Shown piece after piece: positions 25,855 through 35,959 of a stretch of DNA of 64,000 bases. A program made the position numbers and the translations under genes. Within the stretch, counting starts at the first letter, position 1. The number at the start of each line of letters is the position of its first letter. Below the pieces are notes generated by a model, which was given only the letters and a program-made list of their open reading frames with translations, was not told where the DNA came from and searched no databases. Source of the stretch: Arthrobacter sp. ISL-28. Lineage in GTDB: Bacteria; Actinomycetota; Actinomycetes; Actinomycetales; Micrococcaceae. The stretch lies in assembly GCF_018613875.1 (NCBI RefSeq), contig NZ_JAGGPJ010000007.1, positions 62,001-126,000 on the forward strand, read 5' to 3'.

Positions 25855-27011
25855 CTAGGCCAGCCGCATCGCCCCGGCTGCCGGAGTGACGCTGAAAATG
25901 TCCGGCGCGGTGTATCCCGCCCGGGCAAAGGCCTGTTCGACGGCGGCCCGCACCCGTTGCTCTTCCGTCGCTGGAGTCAGTGCGATGGCCGCGCCGCCGA
26001 ACCCACCGCCCGTCATCCTGGCTCCGATGGCGCCGTTCGCCCGGGCGGTGTCCACGGCAAGATCCAGTTCGGCGCAGGAGATTTCGAAATCATCGCGCAT
26101 GGAGACATGGCTGGCGTCCAGGAGTTCGCCGATCGACGAAGGCCCTTGCCGGCCCAGGAGTTCGACGGCCTGCAGGACCCGGTCATTTTCGGTGACAATG
26201 TGGCGGACCCGGCGGAACGTGACCTCGTCCAGGAGCCCGCTGGCCTCCTCCAGGTCGCCAGGTCCAACATCGCGGAGCGCCCTGACGCCCAGCACCTCTG
26301 CGCCCAGCTCGCAGGAAGCGCGGCGGGAGGCGTAACCGCCGTCGGCGTGGGAGTGGGAAACCTTGGTATCGATCACAAGCATGACGAGGCCCTCAGCCTC
26401 TGCCTCGAACGGCACCAGCTCGACACTCTGGTCACGGCAGTCGAGGAACACGGCATGGCCTGCCGAACCACGCAGGGATGCCGACTGATCCATGATGCCC
26501 GTGGGGGCGCCCACGAAGTCGTTTTCGGCGCGCTGCGTGGCCAGCACCATGTCCCCGGGGCTGAGCCCTGCGTTTGTTAGGTCATTCAGCGCGGAGATGA
26601 CGGCGCATTCGATGGCATGGGACGAGGAGAGTCCGGCGCCGAGGGGGACGTTGGAATCCAGGAGCAGGTCCAGGCCGGGCACATCGATGCCGCGCTGCTG
26701 CAGCGACCAGATGACACCGAGGGGGTACTTGGTCCAGCCCTTGGCCGAGCGGCTGTCCAGGGCGGCGTTGTCCGCCGTCGTCATGCCCTGGTCCCCGTAG
26801 GTGGACAGCATGCGGACGGTTGAATCGGTACGGACGCCGACGGCGATGCGCGCCGTTTTGTCGATCGCGAACGGAAGCACGAAGCCCTCGTTGTAGTCGG
26901 TGTGCTCGCCAATCAGATTGACCCGCCCCGGGGCCTGCCAGACGCCGTCCGGTGCGCGGCCGAAGGCGCTGCGGAACTGTTCGGCCAGTTGTGTGGTGCT
27001 GTCGGCGCCGG

Positions 27012-27015
<4 letters not shown>
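25855..27015 (-). CDS. galK: galactokinase
   Basis: Phosphorylates galactose at C1 with ATP in the Leloir pathway. The GHMP-kinase layout is intact: PGRVNLIGEHTDYNEGFVLPFAID near residue 27, the phosphate loop PLGAGLSSSHAIECA, and the C-terminal ARMTGGGFGGAAIAL. Its 386 residues are normal. The ATG overlaps the galT stop (ATGA), so it is the last gene of deoR-galT-galK. Confidence 0.94.
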
Positions 27016-28171
<1,156 letters not shown>

Positions 28172-28175
<4 letters not shown>

Positions 28176-29113
28176 CCGTTGTGTCCTTTGAACGCGGTCG
28201 CCAGACGGTTGCGTCCGGCCGGGAGGTGGGGGTGTAGGTTTGTTGCGGCAGGCCCAGGAGTTCCGCGTGGCGGGTGTTCCGAGGAAGAAGGCACGGGCAC
28301 AATCCGCACATCGCGGACCGCCTCCTGGAGCAGGCTCAAGGCAGCGCTCCCATCCTCGCCCATGCCGATCCTGGCGTCCGTGATCAGTATGCCGATGGCC
28401 GAGAGTGGTGCGATTCCCGCCAGGCCGAGCAGCCCGTATTTTGTGGCATCGGCAACTACAACCAGCTCGTCCGAAGCCGCAATCATGGCGGCGTTGACCT
28501 CCGCTTCGAGGAGGTTCGGTGACGTGACGCCGGCTCGCGCATCAATGCCGTGGACCCCCATGAAACAGAGGTCCGCGGAAAGGTTTTCCATGGCGTGGAT
28601 CGTGACCGGGCCGACGAGCGCTTCGGACGGCGTCCGCTGGCCGCCCAGGATCACGGTGCGGATGGCCGCGCCCGTCTGCGCCGCGCCCGTCTGCGCCGGG
28701 CCTGCCTGCGCCGGGCCTGCAAGGGCGTTGGCCACCATGATGGAATTCGTGACCACCGTGAGGCCGAGGTTTCGGGGGAGCAGGCGGGCCAGCTCATACG
28801 TTGTGGTGCCGCCGGAAATCAGCAGTGTCATGTCCGGCCGAAGCAGACGGAGCGCTTCCGCCGCGATGGCGCGCTTCGCCTCCGTTTCGTGGGCCGACTT
28901 GCTGAGGAACTCCGGTTCGATGGCGCCGAAGGCGCCGGTCCTGGTGGCGCCGCCATGAACCCGAAGCAGCAGGCCTTCGGCGTCGAGGGCGTCAATGTCT
29001 CTCCTGACCGTCATCTCCGAGACGCCAAGCATGCCGGAGAGCGAGGTGACGCGCACCGTGCCGTGGGCTTCGAGTTCCTGGAGGATCCGGTGCTGGCGCT
29101 GGGCTGCGAGCAA
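28172..29113 (-). CDS. DeoR family transcriptional regulator of the gal operon
   Basis: N-terminal winged helix (RQHRILQELEAHGTVRVTSLSGMLGVSEMTVRRDIDAL) followed by a sugar-phosphate sensor domain with the DeoR-typical ISGGTTTYELARLLP and DLCFMGVHGIDARAGVTSPNLLEAE segments. A four-unit insertion (AGPAQ AGPAQ TGAAQ TGAAI, about residues 131-149) interrupts the sensor. TTG at 29113 is chosen because AGGAGG lies 6 bases upstream. First gene of deoR-galT-galK and presumably its repressor, sensing a galactose-derived phosphate; that is inferred from position. Confidence 0.9.
28665..28724 (-). repeat. 15-base tandem repeat inside the deoR-type gene
   Basis: Four units starting at 28665, 28680, 28695 and 28710; the first two are identical and the last two differ by a few substitutions. 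The frame is preserved. Confidence 0.85.
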
Positions 29114-29196
29114 GGGGCTCCTCCTATCCGCCCCTCGCGGGGCTGTGGTCCGGAGCGTTGTTCACCGCCCCCGCGCCTCCTATGAGGCACATCACC

Positions 29197-29248
29197 ATTG
29201 TGGCACAAAACGATCAGAAACAAATACTTTCTAACAAAAGACAACAAA
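29197..29248. promoter_or_regulatory. AT-rich operator-like region between deoR and the epimerase gene
   Basis: A tract far more AT-rich than its surroundings contains repeated ACAAA-type boxes: CACAAAA, GAAACAAA, TAACAAAA, GACAACAAAA. DeoR proteins commonly bind such direct repeats. It sits in the divergent promoter region of the gal genes. Confidence 0.55.
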
Positions 29249-29279
29249 ACTGTCGGCTCTGCAGGGTGGCTGCACGTTA

Positions 29280-29285
29280 TACGGT
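29280..29285 (+). promoter_or_regulatory. -10 of aldose epimerase gene, leaderless
   Basis: TACGGT ends 7 bases before ATG 29293; an overlapping TTATAC at 29277 is an alternative. Confidence 0.4.
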
Positions 29286-29292
29286 AAGTTCC

Positions 29293-30270
29293 ATGACTTC
29301 CGGCGCCCTTCCCGAGCCCAGTGATGACCAGCCCGGACGCAGGCGTTGCGCCTCCGGCCGCCAGTACGAGCTGAGGAGGGGTGATGCGCTCGCCGTGGTC
29401 ACCGAACTTGCCGCGGGACTGCGCTGGTACAGCCGCGGCGACGTCCAGCTAACAGAGTCCTACGGCGACGCCGATATCCCGCCCGGCGGCGCCGGCATTA
29501 CCCTGGCGCCCTGGGCAAACCGGGTGGAGGACGGGGTCTGGTACCTGAACGGCAACAAGCAGCAGCTGGACATCACGGAGGTGCCCCGGAACAACGCCAG
29601 CCACGGCCTCCTGCGCAACGCCTCGTACGCCCTCGTCGCGGAGTCGGAGTTTTCGGTCACCCTTGAGGCCCCGGTCTTCCCCCAGCATGGCTATCCGTTC
29701 CTCGTGCGGCACCGCGTGGAGTACTCCCTGGGCGAGGACTTTGGGCTGGTGGTGCGGCAAACCCTGGTCAACGACTCCCCGGCGGACGCGCCCTTCGTCC
29801 TGGGGGCGCACCCATACTTGCGGCTGGGCGAAATCCCCAGCGAGGACCTCACCCTGACCGTTCACGCCGCAACCCGCCTCGTCGCAGACGAAAAGCTCAT
29901 TCCCCGCAGTTCCGAACACGTCAGCGGAGAGACTGATCTCCGGCAGGGCAGGACAGTGGGGGACCTCGACATCGACGTTGCCCTGACGGACCTGGCGTTC
30001 GACGGCGGGATCGCCCGCCACACGCTGTCGGCAGCGGACGGCCGCAGTGTAAGCCTGTGGCAGGACGACACCTGCCCGTTCGTCCATGTTTTTGTGAGCC
30101 GCAAGTATCCGGGCCGGCCCAAGGCAGTGGCCATCGAACCGATGACGGGACCGGCGAACGCCTTCAACTCCGGCCACGGCCTCGGATGGCTGGCGCCGGA
30201 TGCGTCCTTCACCATGACGTGGGGGATCAGCGGTTCCGTGGGCAGCAGCACTGCGATTGAGGGCTCCTAG
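29293..30270 (+). CDS. aldose 1-epimerase family protein
   Basis: Mutarotase-like beta-sandwich protein of 325 residues that would supply alpha-galactose to GalK. Typical family features are ITLAPWANRVEDGVWYLNG, NASHGLLRNASYAL (catalytic His region), VLGAHPYLRLGE and the late CPFVHVFVSRKYPGRPKAVAIEPMTGPANAFNSG with the catalytic Glu. I place the start at ATG 29293 rather than 29158 because the upstream part overlaps the operator region and has no conserved residues. Divergent from deoR-galT-galK and probably under the same control. Confidence 0.9.
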   Translation: MTSGALPEPSDDQPGRRRCASGRQYELRRGDALAVVTELAAGLRWYSRGDVQLTESYGDADIPPGGAGITLAPWANRVEDGVWYLNGNKQQLDITEVPRNNASHGLLRNASYALVAESEFSVTLEAPVFPQHGYPFLVRHRVEYSLGEDFGLVVRQTLVNDSPADAPFVLGAHPYLRLGEIPSEDLTLTVHAATRLVADEKLIPRSSEHVSGETDLRQGRTVGDLDIDVALTDLAFDGGIARHTLSAADGRSVSLWQDDTCPFVHVFVSRKYPGRPKAVAIEPMTGPANAFNSGHGLGWLAPDASFTMTWGISGSVGSSTAIEGS

Positions 30271-30372
30271 GAAGTGCTGACCCGCACGCTTCCAGCTGCT
30301 TGTTGGGAGTCCGGTTCCCGCTCTGCTCCGTGAGCGTTTCCCATAGCCGCGCAGCTAGGGAATTATGGGGCT

Positions 30373-31701
30373 ATGACGCCAGCTAAGGACGCCACGCCGG
30401 AAGAACCAGTCAGGCCAACCATCGTTCCGCCCCCGCGGCCCCGTACGGAGCGGGACCTTGAGCAGGACATCCCCTATGGTGTGCGCATCGCGGCGGCCTG
30501 GGCATGGCGGCTGGGACTGATCCTGCTGATGATCGGCGCCCTCGTGTGGCTGCTCGGCAAAATCAGCTTCCTCATCATCCCGGTCATGGTGGCGGCACTC
30601 CTGACGGGGTTGCTCAGCCCCGTGGTTCGGTGGCTGCGCTCGCAGCGACTTCCCAACGGGGCGGCCGTGGCGATCACTGTCCTGGCGTTCATCGGACTCA
30701 TCGCCGGCTCGCTGGCACTCGTGGGGCGCCAGCTGGCCCTGGGCTTCCAGGAGCTGTGGAGCGAAGCCCTGACGGGTGTCCAGCAGGTCCAGGACTGGCT
30801 GGCGCAGGGACCGCTGCACCTGACTGCCGCCCAGATTGACCAGTACATTCAGGAGGCCACTGCTGCACTGCAAACTAACAGCAGCAGCATCCTCAGCGGT
30901 GCGCTTTCCTTCGGCAGCACGGCAGGACATTTTGCCGCCGGGATGGTCCTGGCGCTGTTCATCCTGATCTTCTTCCTGCTGGAGGGGGAGCGGATCTGGG
31001 CTTTCATGGTCCGGCTGCTGCCACGGCGGGCACGCATTGCCGCCGACGGTGCCGGACGCCGGGGCTGGACATCAATGGTCAGCTACGCGCGGATCCAAAT
31101 GTTCGTCGCCTTTGTGGATGCGGTGGGCATCGGAGTCGGAGCGGCCATCATCGGCGTCCCGCTCGCACTGCCCCTGGGCGTGCTGGTGTTTATCGGTTCT
31201 TTCATCCCGGTGGTTGGTGCATTGGTGACAGGTGCCATCGCCGTGCTGCTGGCACTTGTCGCCAACGGCCCCGTCAACGCCCTTATCATGCTCGGCATTG
31301 TGCTGTTGGTCCAGCAACTGGAGAGCCACATCCTCCAGCCACTCGTCATGGGCAAGGCCGTGGCGCTGCACCCAGTTGCCGTGATCCTGTCCGTCGCCGC
31401 CGGCTCCTACCTCGCCGGCATCCCCGGCGCGCTCTTCTCCGTCCCCATCCTCGCCGTAGCAAACTCGGCGATTCGGTATATTGCCGGCAGAACGTGGGAA
31501 CATGATCAAGTGCTGGCTGTCGGTCGCGGCAGTGTCGTGGCAGGTTCGGCTGGCACAGACCAGGACAACACGATCAAGGAAGTCCGGTTGCCGGGTGGAA
31601 TTCCCGGCCTCGGCAAGGACGCCGATCGTGAAACAGGTGCCCCCGGCAGCCATGCTGCCCAGGGCTCCAACGCTGAATTTCCAAAGGAGAATAGTTCGTG
31701 A
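30373..31701 (+). CDS. AI-2E family transporter (PerM/TqsA type)
   Basis: Polytopic membrane protein of 442 residues. Hydrophobic pairs lie near residues 45-75 and 95-120, then a soluble segment, and the family-specific block of five helices (FVAFVDAVGIGVGAAIIGVPLALPLGVLVFIGSFIPVVGALVTG, ...LLVQQLESHILQPLVMGKAVALHPVAVI) defines it. The last 80 residues are hydrophilic. The name comes from one E. coli member; many family members export other solutes or ions. Its stop overlaps the ilvA GTG start, so the two may be co-translated. Confidence 0.88.
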   Translation: MTPAKDATPEEPVRPTIVPPPRPRTERDLEQDIPYGVRIAAAWAWRLGLILLMIGALVWLLGKISFLIIPVMVAALLTGLLSPVVRWLRSQRLPNGAAVAITVLAFIGLIAGSLALVGRQLALGFQELWSEALTGVQQVQDWLAQGPLHLTAAQIDQYIQEATAALQTNSSSILSGALSFGSTAGHFAAGMVLALFILIFFLLEGERIWAFMVRLLPRRARIAADGAGRRGWTSMVSYARIQMFVAFVDAVGIGVGAAIIGVPLALPLGVLVFIGSFIPVVGALVTGAIAVLLALVANGPVNALIMLGIVLLVQQLESHILQPLVMGKAVALHPVAVILSVAAGSYLAGIPGALFSVPILAVANSAIRYIAGRTWEHDQVLAVGRGSVVAGSAGTDQDNTIKEVRLPGGIPGLGKDADRETGAPGSHAAQGSNAEFPKENSS

Positions 31702-32936
31702 ATACCCCCGAAGGCCTTCCCGTCACGCTGGACGATGTCCTTGAGGCGCAGAAGCTGCTTGACGGGATTATCACCCGGACACCCGTGGAATCCTCCCGGG
31801 CGCTGGGCGGCATGGTTGGCGGCAGCGTCTTCTTCAAGTGCGAAAATCTCCAGCGCGCCGGATCCTTCAAGGTTCGTGGTGCGTACGTCAGGATGGCCCG
31901 CCTCTCCGAGCAGGACAAGAAGCGCGGGGTGGTGGCCGCCTCCGCCGGCAACCACGCCCAGGGCGTGGCGGTCGCGGCAAAGAGCCTTGGGATCAAAGCG
32001 CGGATCTACATGCCGATCGGCGTGGCACTGCCAAAACTGGCCGCCACCCGCAGCCACGGCGCCGAGGTGATACTGCACGGGCACAACGTCGACGAGGCGC
32101 TCGCCGAGGCGCAGCGGTATGCGGACGACACGGGTGCCGTCTTCGTCCACCCCTTCGACAACGTGGACGTCGTGGCCGGCCAGGGCACAGTGGGGCTGGA
32201 AATCCTGGAACAGGTGCCCGACGTCGACACCATCCTCATGGGCGTCGGCGGCGGCGGCCTGCTCGCCGGTGTCGCCGTGGCCGTGAAAGCCCGGGCCAAG
32301 GAACTTGGCCGGGAAATCCGCATCATCGGAGTGCAGGCCGAAAATGCCGCCGCCTACCCACCGTCGCTGGCGGCGGATGCCCTGGTGCCGCTGAAGAGGG
32401 TCTCCACCATGGCGGACGGCATCGCCGTGGGCCGCCCTGGCCAACTGCCCTTCAGCATCATCCGTGAACTCGTGGATGACGTGGTGACGGTGAGCGAGGA
32501 TTCGCTGGCGCGGGCCCTGATTTTCCTGCTTGAACGCGCGAAGATGGTCGTGGAGCCAGCGGGGGCAGTGGGCGTGGCGGCGCTCATGGACGGCAAGATT
32601 GAGAACCCCGGAACCACGGCCGTCATCCTGTCCGGCGGCAACATCGACCCCATGCTGATGCTGAAGGTTATTCAGCGCGGTCTTTCCGCCGCCGGCCGTT
32701 ACATGACCGTCCGCATGATGCTTGATGACCGCCCCGGTTCCCTCGCCACCATCGCACGGATCATTGCGGAGAACGATGCCAACGTGACCGGCCTGGACCA
32801 TACCCGGGTGGGCGGCTCCATCAGCATGGGCGATGTCTCCATCACGGTCAATTTGGAAACCAAGGGCCACGAGCACTGCGAACAGGTCCTAGGTGCGCTG
32901 CGCGCCGAGGGTTTCCAGCCGATCGTGGTGCACTAG
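31698..32936 (+). CDS. ilvA: threonine ammonia-lyase with ACT domain
   Basis: PLP enzyme that deaminates threonine to 2-oxobutyrate. The PLP lysine is in RAGSFKVRGAY; the phosphate-binding loop GVGGGGLLAG and a late SGGNIDP follow. Residues about 335-405 form a single ACT domain (RPGSLATIARIIAENDANVTGLDH). At 412 residues with one ACT domain it belongs to the short form shared by catabolic and some biosynthetic enzymes, so ilvA versus tdcB cannot be decided. GTG at 31698 overlaps the transporter stop. Confidence 0.9.
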   Translation: MNTPEGLPVTLDDVLEAQKLLDGIITRTPVESSRALGGMVGGSVFFKCENLQRAGSFKVRGAYVRMARLSEQDKKRGVVAASAGNHAQGVAVAAKSLGIKARIYMPIGVALPKLAATRSHGAEVILHGHNVDEALAEAQRYADDTGAVFVHPFDNVDVVAGQGTVGLEILEQVPDVDTILMGVGGGGLLAGVAVAVKARAKELGREIRIIGVQAENAAAYPPSLAADALVPLKRVSTMADGIAVGRPGQLPFSIIRELVDDVVTVSEDSLARALIFLLERAKMVVEPAGAVGVAALMDGKIENPGTTAVILSGGNIDPMLMLKVIQRGLSAAGRYMTVRMMLDDRPGSLATIARIIAENDANVTGLDHTRVGGSISMGDVSITVNLETKGHEHCEQVLGALRAEGFQPIVVH

Positions 32937-32945
32937 GAGCCTGGT

Positions 32946-33557
32946 ATGCTCGACACTCCAGGCGAGGTGCCGGTCACGCGGGACACCCCGGCGTCGCGGG
33001 CCAGGGGCGGGCTGCTGGTGGTTGGCTCCTTCGTGGTGCTGCTCTTCGCCATCGAGCTGGTGAACACATTCATGCTGCACGGGCTGAACCGGGTCTTTGG
33101 CCTCCGGCCCCGCAGCGCGGACGGAATCCTGGACATCTTCACCTTCCCGCTGCTGCACGCGAACCTGAACCACGTCATGTCCAACGCGCTTCCGCTGATC
33201 ATCTTTGGCTTCCTGGTCTTCATGTCCGGCGTGCGGGTCTTCCTCACCGCTGTCGCCTGCAGCTGGCTTGGCTCCGGGGTGGCAGTCTGGCTGATCGGCG
33301 CCGGCGGGATCACCGTGGGCGCCTCCGGCATTGTCTTCGGGCTGTTCGCCTTCCTCCTCGTGCGGGGCTTTTTCAACCGCAACTGGTGGCAAATCCTGCT
33401 GTCTGTGGTCCTCTTTCTTGCCTACGGCAGTATGCTTTTCGGGCTCATTCCCAGCTTCATGGGTTTCGTTTCCTGGCAGGCCCACCTGGGCGGCGCTGTG
33501 GGCGGCGTCGTGTCAGCCGTGGTCCTGCGGGTGCGAAGCGCCGCCCGCCGCGGCTGA
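32946..33557 (+). CDS. rhomboid family intramembrane serine protease
   Basis: Membrane protease of 203 residues with six hydrophobic segments. The nucleophile Ser127 lies in VGASGIVFG and the base His180 in SWQAHLGGAVGG, with the HANLNHVMSN segment (residues 71-80) marking helix 2, so both catalytic residues are present. Substrates are unknown. The gene follows ilvA by 9 bases and ends at a strong bidirectional hairpin shared with greA. Confidence 0.9.
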   Translation: MLDTPGEVPVTRDTPASRARGGLLVVGSFVVLLFAIELVNTFMLHGLNRVFGLRPRSADGILDIFTFPLLHANLNHVMSNALPLIIFGFLVFMSGVRVFLTAVACSWLGSGVAVWLIGAGGITVGASGIVFGLFAFLLVRGFFNRNWWQILLSVVLFLAYGSMLFGLIPSFMGFVSWQAHLGGAVGGVVSAVVLRVRSAARRG

Positions 33558-33615
33558 GTCATCAGCCGCGGCGGGCGAAAAGGCCCCTTGCTGTCGGCTA
33601 AAGCGGTTTAAAGCG

Positions 33616-33655
33616 CGACGCCGGCCCTCCCCCCAATAGGGGAGGGCCGGCGTCG
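33616..33655. terminator. bidirectional terminator hairpin between rhomboid gene and greA
   Basis: A perfect 17-base-pair GC-rich stem (33616-33632 with 33639-33655) with a 6-base loop sits between convergent genes. There is no long T-tract. Confidence 0.75.
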
Positions 33656-33695
33656 TGCATTCCAGCAGAACATGCTGAAGCGGAAAGCGCGCTGC

Positions 33696-34190
33696 TTAGC
33701 CTGCGTACGGCTTAGCGGACAGGATCTCCACGGCGATTTGCTTGCCGTTGGGGGCGGTGTAGCTGAGCGTGTCGCCCTCCTTGTGGCCCATGATCGCGGC
33801 ACCAAGCGGGGACTTCTCGCTGAAGACGTCGAGATCGGAGTCCCCGGCAATTTCACGTGACCCAAGCAGGAACTTCTCTTCGTCCCCGGCGATGCGGGCA
33901 ACAACGAGCATGCCGGGTTCAACGATTCCGTCATCGGCGGGCGCCTCTCCGACGTGGGCGTCGCGGAGCAGTGCGGTGAGCTGGCGGATGCGGGCTTCAA
34001 TCTTGCCCTGCTCTTCCTTGGCAGCGTGGTAGCCGCCGTTTTCCTTAAGGTCTCCCTCTTGGCGCGCAGCTTCGATCTTCTGGACGATTTCCGCCCGGCC
34101 GGCGCTGGAAAGGTGGTCCAGCTCTGCCTTCAGGCGGTCAAAAGCTTCCTGGGTAAGCCAAGCTGCAGGCGCGCTGTTGGTGGTAGACAC
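33696..34190 (-). CDS. greA: transcription elongation factor GreA
   Basis: Stimulates RNA polymerase to cleave backtracked transcripts. At 164 residues it has the usual two domains: an N-terminal coiled coil (LTQEAFDRLKAELDHLSSAGRAEIVQKIEAARQEGDLKENGGYHAAKEEQG, with the acidic tip residues) and a C-terminal FKBP-like domain (ISPLGAAIMGHKEGDTLSYTAPNGK). GTG at 34190 is preceded by AGAGGAGAAG. First gene of a block whose order matches the mycobacterial greA-mca region. Confidence 0.94.
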   Translation of the reverse strand: MSTTNSAPAAWLTQEAFDRLKAELDHLSSAGRAEIVQKIEAARQEGDLKENGGYHAAKEEQGKIEARIRQLTALLRDAHVGEAPADDGIVEPGMLVVARIAGDEEKFLLGSREIAGDSDLDVFSEKSPLGAAIMGHKEGDTLSYTAPNGKQIAVEILSAKPYAG

Positions 34191-34354
34191 GGACTTCTCC
34201 TCTAGTGGTTAAACAAGCAGGTGATACAAGCAAAGACCCCGCCACGGTGGCCACTTGTGGAACTAAGTAACCAACTCAGCGGGGTAAAGGTATTGATCCA
34301 TTGTAGTCAATCCTGTGGACAAAACCCAACGACGGAGCGGCGTGGGTCACATGC

Positions 34355-34825
34355 CTACTTGGATTTGCCTGGGATCCAGCAGCTGTCCACCACGGCCGAG
34401 ACGGACTGCGACTCTGTCCGAAGCACTTCCCTTCGGGCGATGGTGCGGCCGCCGTCAGCCCCCTGGCTCTGCTGCGAATCAGGGTTGGCCGGCGGAATAT
34501 CCACGACTTTCCAGCCCACCACGGCGAACTTGGAATCGAGGGCCTTGACTGCGCACTTCACGGCGGTTCCCGGCTCGCGGGTGACCTGGAAGTCCAGTTC
34601 GGTCTGGGTGGCGTCAATGGTGCTGTAACCGATGTCCTTGAACGTGACGGAGGACATGGCCGAGGACGTGGAAACCCAGGCCAGGAATCCTATCCCGACG
34701 GCCAGAGCGGCAATCCCTGCGCCCCGTTTGGCGTTTCGGGACAGCCCGCGCTTTGGACCGCCATAGCGATTGGCTAGGCTAATGTCAGCAGGCTGGGGGG
34801 TGCCCGACTTGTCCTCGGTAGTCAC
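34355..34825 (-). CDS. DUF4307 domain membrane protein
   Basis: A small protein (156 residues) with a cytoplasmic N terminus (residues 1-35, with basic RGLSRNAKRG), one membrane segment (about 38-58) and an outside beta-rich domain with FKDIGYSTIDATQTELDFQVTREPG and two cysteines (VKCAVKAL, VDSCWIPG) that could form a disulfide. GTG at 34825 is preferred to GTG 34828 because TAAACT lies exactly 6 bases upstream. It sits between greA and mca, divergent from mca, as in mycobacteria. The function is unknown. Confidence 0.85.
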   Translation of the reverse strand: MTTEDKSGTPQPADISLANRYGGPKRGLSRNAKRGAGIAALAVGIGFLAWVSTSSAMSSVTFKDIGYSTIDATQTELDFQVTREPGTAVKCAVKALDSKFAVVGWKVVDIPPANPDSQQSQGADGGRTIARREVLRTESQSVSAVVDSCWIPGKSK

Positions 34826-34831
34826 CACTCC

Positions 34832-34837
34832 AGTTTA
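34832..34837 (-). promoter_or_regulatory. -10 of DUF4307 gene, leaderless
   Basis: TAAACT on the minus strand ends 6 bases before GTG 34825. Confidence 0.5.
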
Positions 34838-34908
34838 GTGGGGATCTGCAGGGGATATAGCCGCACCGTCACTGCACCCGGTAACCGTAGAAAGAGGAGC
34901 AGTCCCAG

Positions 34909-35814
34909 ATGACAGCGTCCACGAGCCAGTCGCCTTCGCTTCGCCTTCTGGCGGTCCACGCGCACCCCGACGACGAGTCGAGCAAGGGCGCGGCGACCAT
35001 GGCCATGTACGCCGCTTCCGGAGTGGACGTCATGGTAGCCACGTGCACAGACGGCTCCCGCGGGGACATCCAGAATCCGGCCATGGCGGGTGAGCCGCAC
35101 CCGAAGCGGGACATGGCCGGGGCCCGCCGGCTGGAAATGAATGAGGCCGCGCGGATCCTGGGCGTCAGGCAGCGGTGGCTGGGCTTTGTGGATTCCGGGC
35201 TGCCGGAGGGTGACCCGATCCCGCCGCTTCCCCCCGGATCGTTCGCGTTGCAGCCGCTTCAGCGTGCGGCCGCGCCTCTTGTGCGCCTCGTCCGGGACTT
35301 CAAGCCGCAGGTGATCGTCAGCTATGACAAAAAAGGCGGTTATCCGCACCCGGACCACATCATGGCGCACCGTGTGGCCGTGGAAGCGTTCGAGGCCGCG
35401 GGGGACCCGGCGAGGTATCCGGGCATCGGCGAGCCCTGGGAGCCGAGCAAGCTCTATTACGACCGTGCGTTCAGCCCGGAACGCTTCCGTGCCCTGCACT
35501 TTGCGCTGGAAGAGGCCGGGCTGCAGTCGCCGTATGCCGAGCGCCTGGCCGCGTGGCTGGAAGCTGACGCCGAAGGGCACACTCCGCCGCCGCCTGCCCA
35601 TAAGACCACCACCCAGGTGGACTGCGGCGATTACTTCGAAACCCGGGATGATGCCCTCCGCGCCCACCGTACGCAGGTTGATCCGCTGGGGTTCTTTTTC
35701 GCGGTGTCTCCCGACATGCAGCGACGGGCCTGGCCTTGGGAGGACTACACGCTGATCCATTCCCGGGTGCCTGTCAAGATCCCGGAGAAGGACCTGTTCG
35801 CGGGGCTAAGATAG
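34909..35814 (+). CDS. mca: mycothiol S-conjugate amidase
   Basis: Zinc amidase that cleaves mycothiol S-conjugates so that the mercapturate can be exported. The LmbE-type zinc motif is AHPDDE (residues 18-23) and the second is PHPDH (146-150) with the preceding SYDKKGG. Lys26 in ESSKGAA supports Mca rather than the MshB deacetylase, as does the 301-residue length. GAGGAG is about 10 bases upstream of ATG 34909. Its presence implies a mycothiol-using actinomycete. Confidence 0.9.
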   Translation: MTASTSQSPSLRLLAVHAHPDDESSKGAATMAMYAASGVDVMVATCTDGSRGDIQNPAMAGEPHPKRDMAGARRLEMNEAARILGVRQRWLGFVDSGLPEGDPIPPLPPGSFALQPLQRAAAPLVRLVRDFKPQVIVSYDKKGGYPHPDHIMAHRVAVEAFEAAGDPARYPGIGEPWEPSKLYYDRAFSPERFRALHFALEEAGLQSPYAERLAAWLEADAEGHTPPPPAHKTTTQVDCGDYFETRDDALRAHRTQVDPLGFFFAVSPDMQRRAWPWEDYTLIHSRVPVKIPEKDLFAGLR

Positions 35815-35835
35815 AAACAAGAGACCGTTTCTATC
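35810..35835 (+). terminator. hairpin overlapping the mca stop codon
   Basis: GATAGAAAC (35810-35818) pairs with GTTTCTATC (35827-35835) across an 8-base loop. There is no T-tract; it may be a weak terminator or 3' stabiliser. Confidence 0.45.
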
Positions 35836-35839
35836 ATCC

Positions 35840-35902
35840 GTAGAAAAATACCGGTAGAAAAATTACTGGTAGAAAAACCCGTAGAAAATAGCGGGCAGAA
35901 AT
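35840..35902 (+). repeat. GTAGAAAA tandem-like repeats between mca and the next gene
   Basis: TAGAAAA or a close variant recurs at 35841, 35855, 35870, 35882 and 35896, spaced 12-15 bases, in a strongly AT-rich tract. It lies in the leader of the small membrane protein gene. Confidence 0.75.
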
Positions 35903-35959
35903 AGCGGCCCAGAGACGGCCCGGCGTACTCCGCCCCAGCCCACCGAGAAGGTTCCAACC

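Noticed and set aside
35840..35902. AT-rich repeats considered as a plasmid iteron origin
   Set aside because: Units are short and irregular, there is no replication initiator gene, and the surroundings are conserved chromosome.
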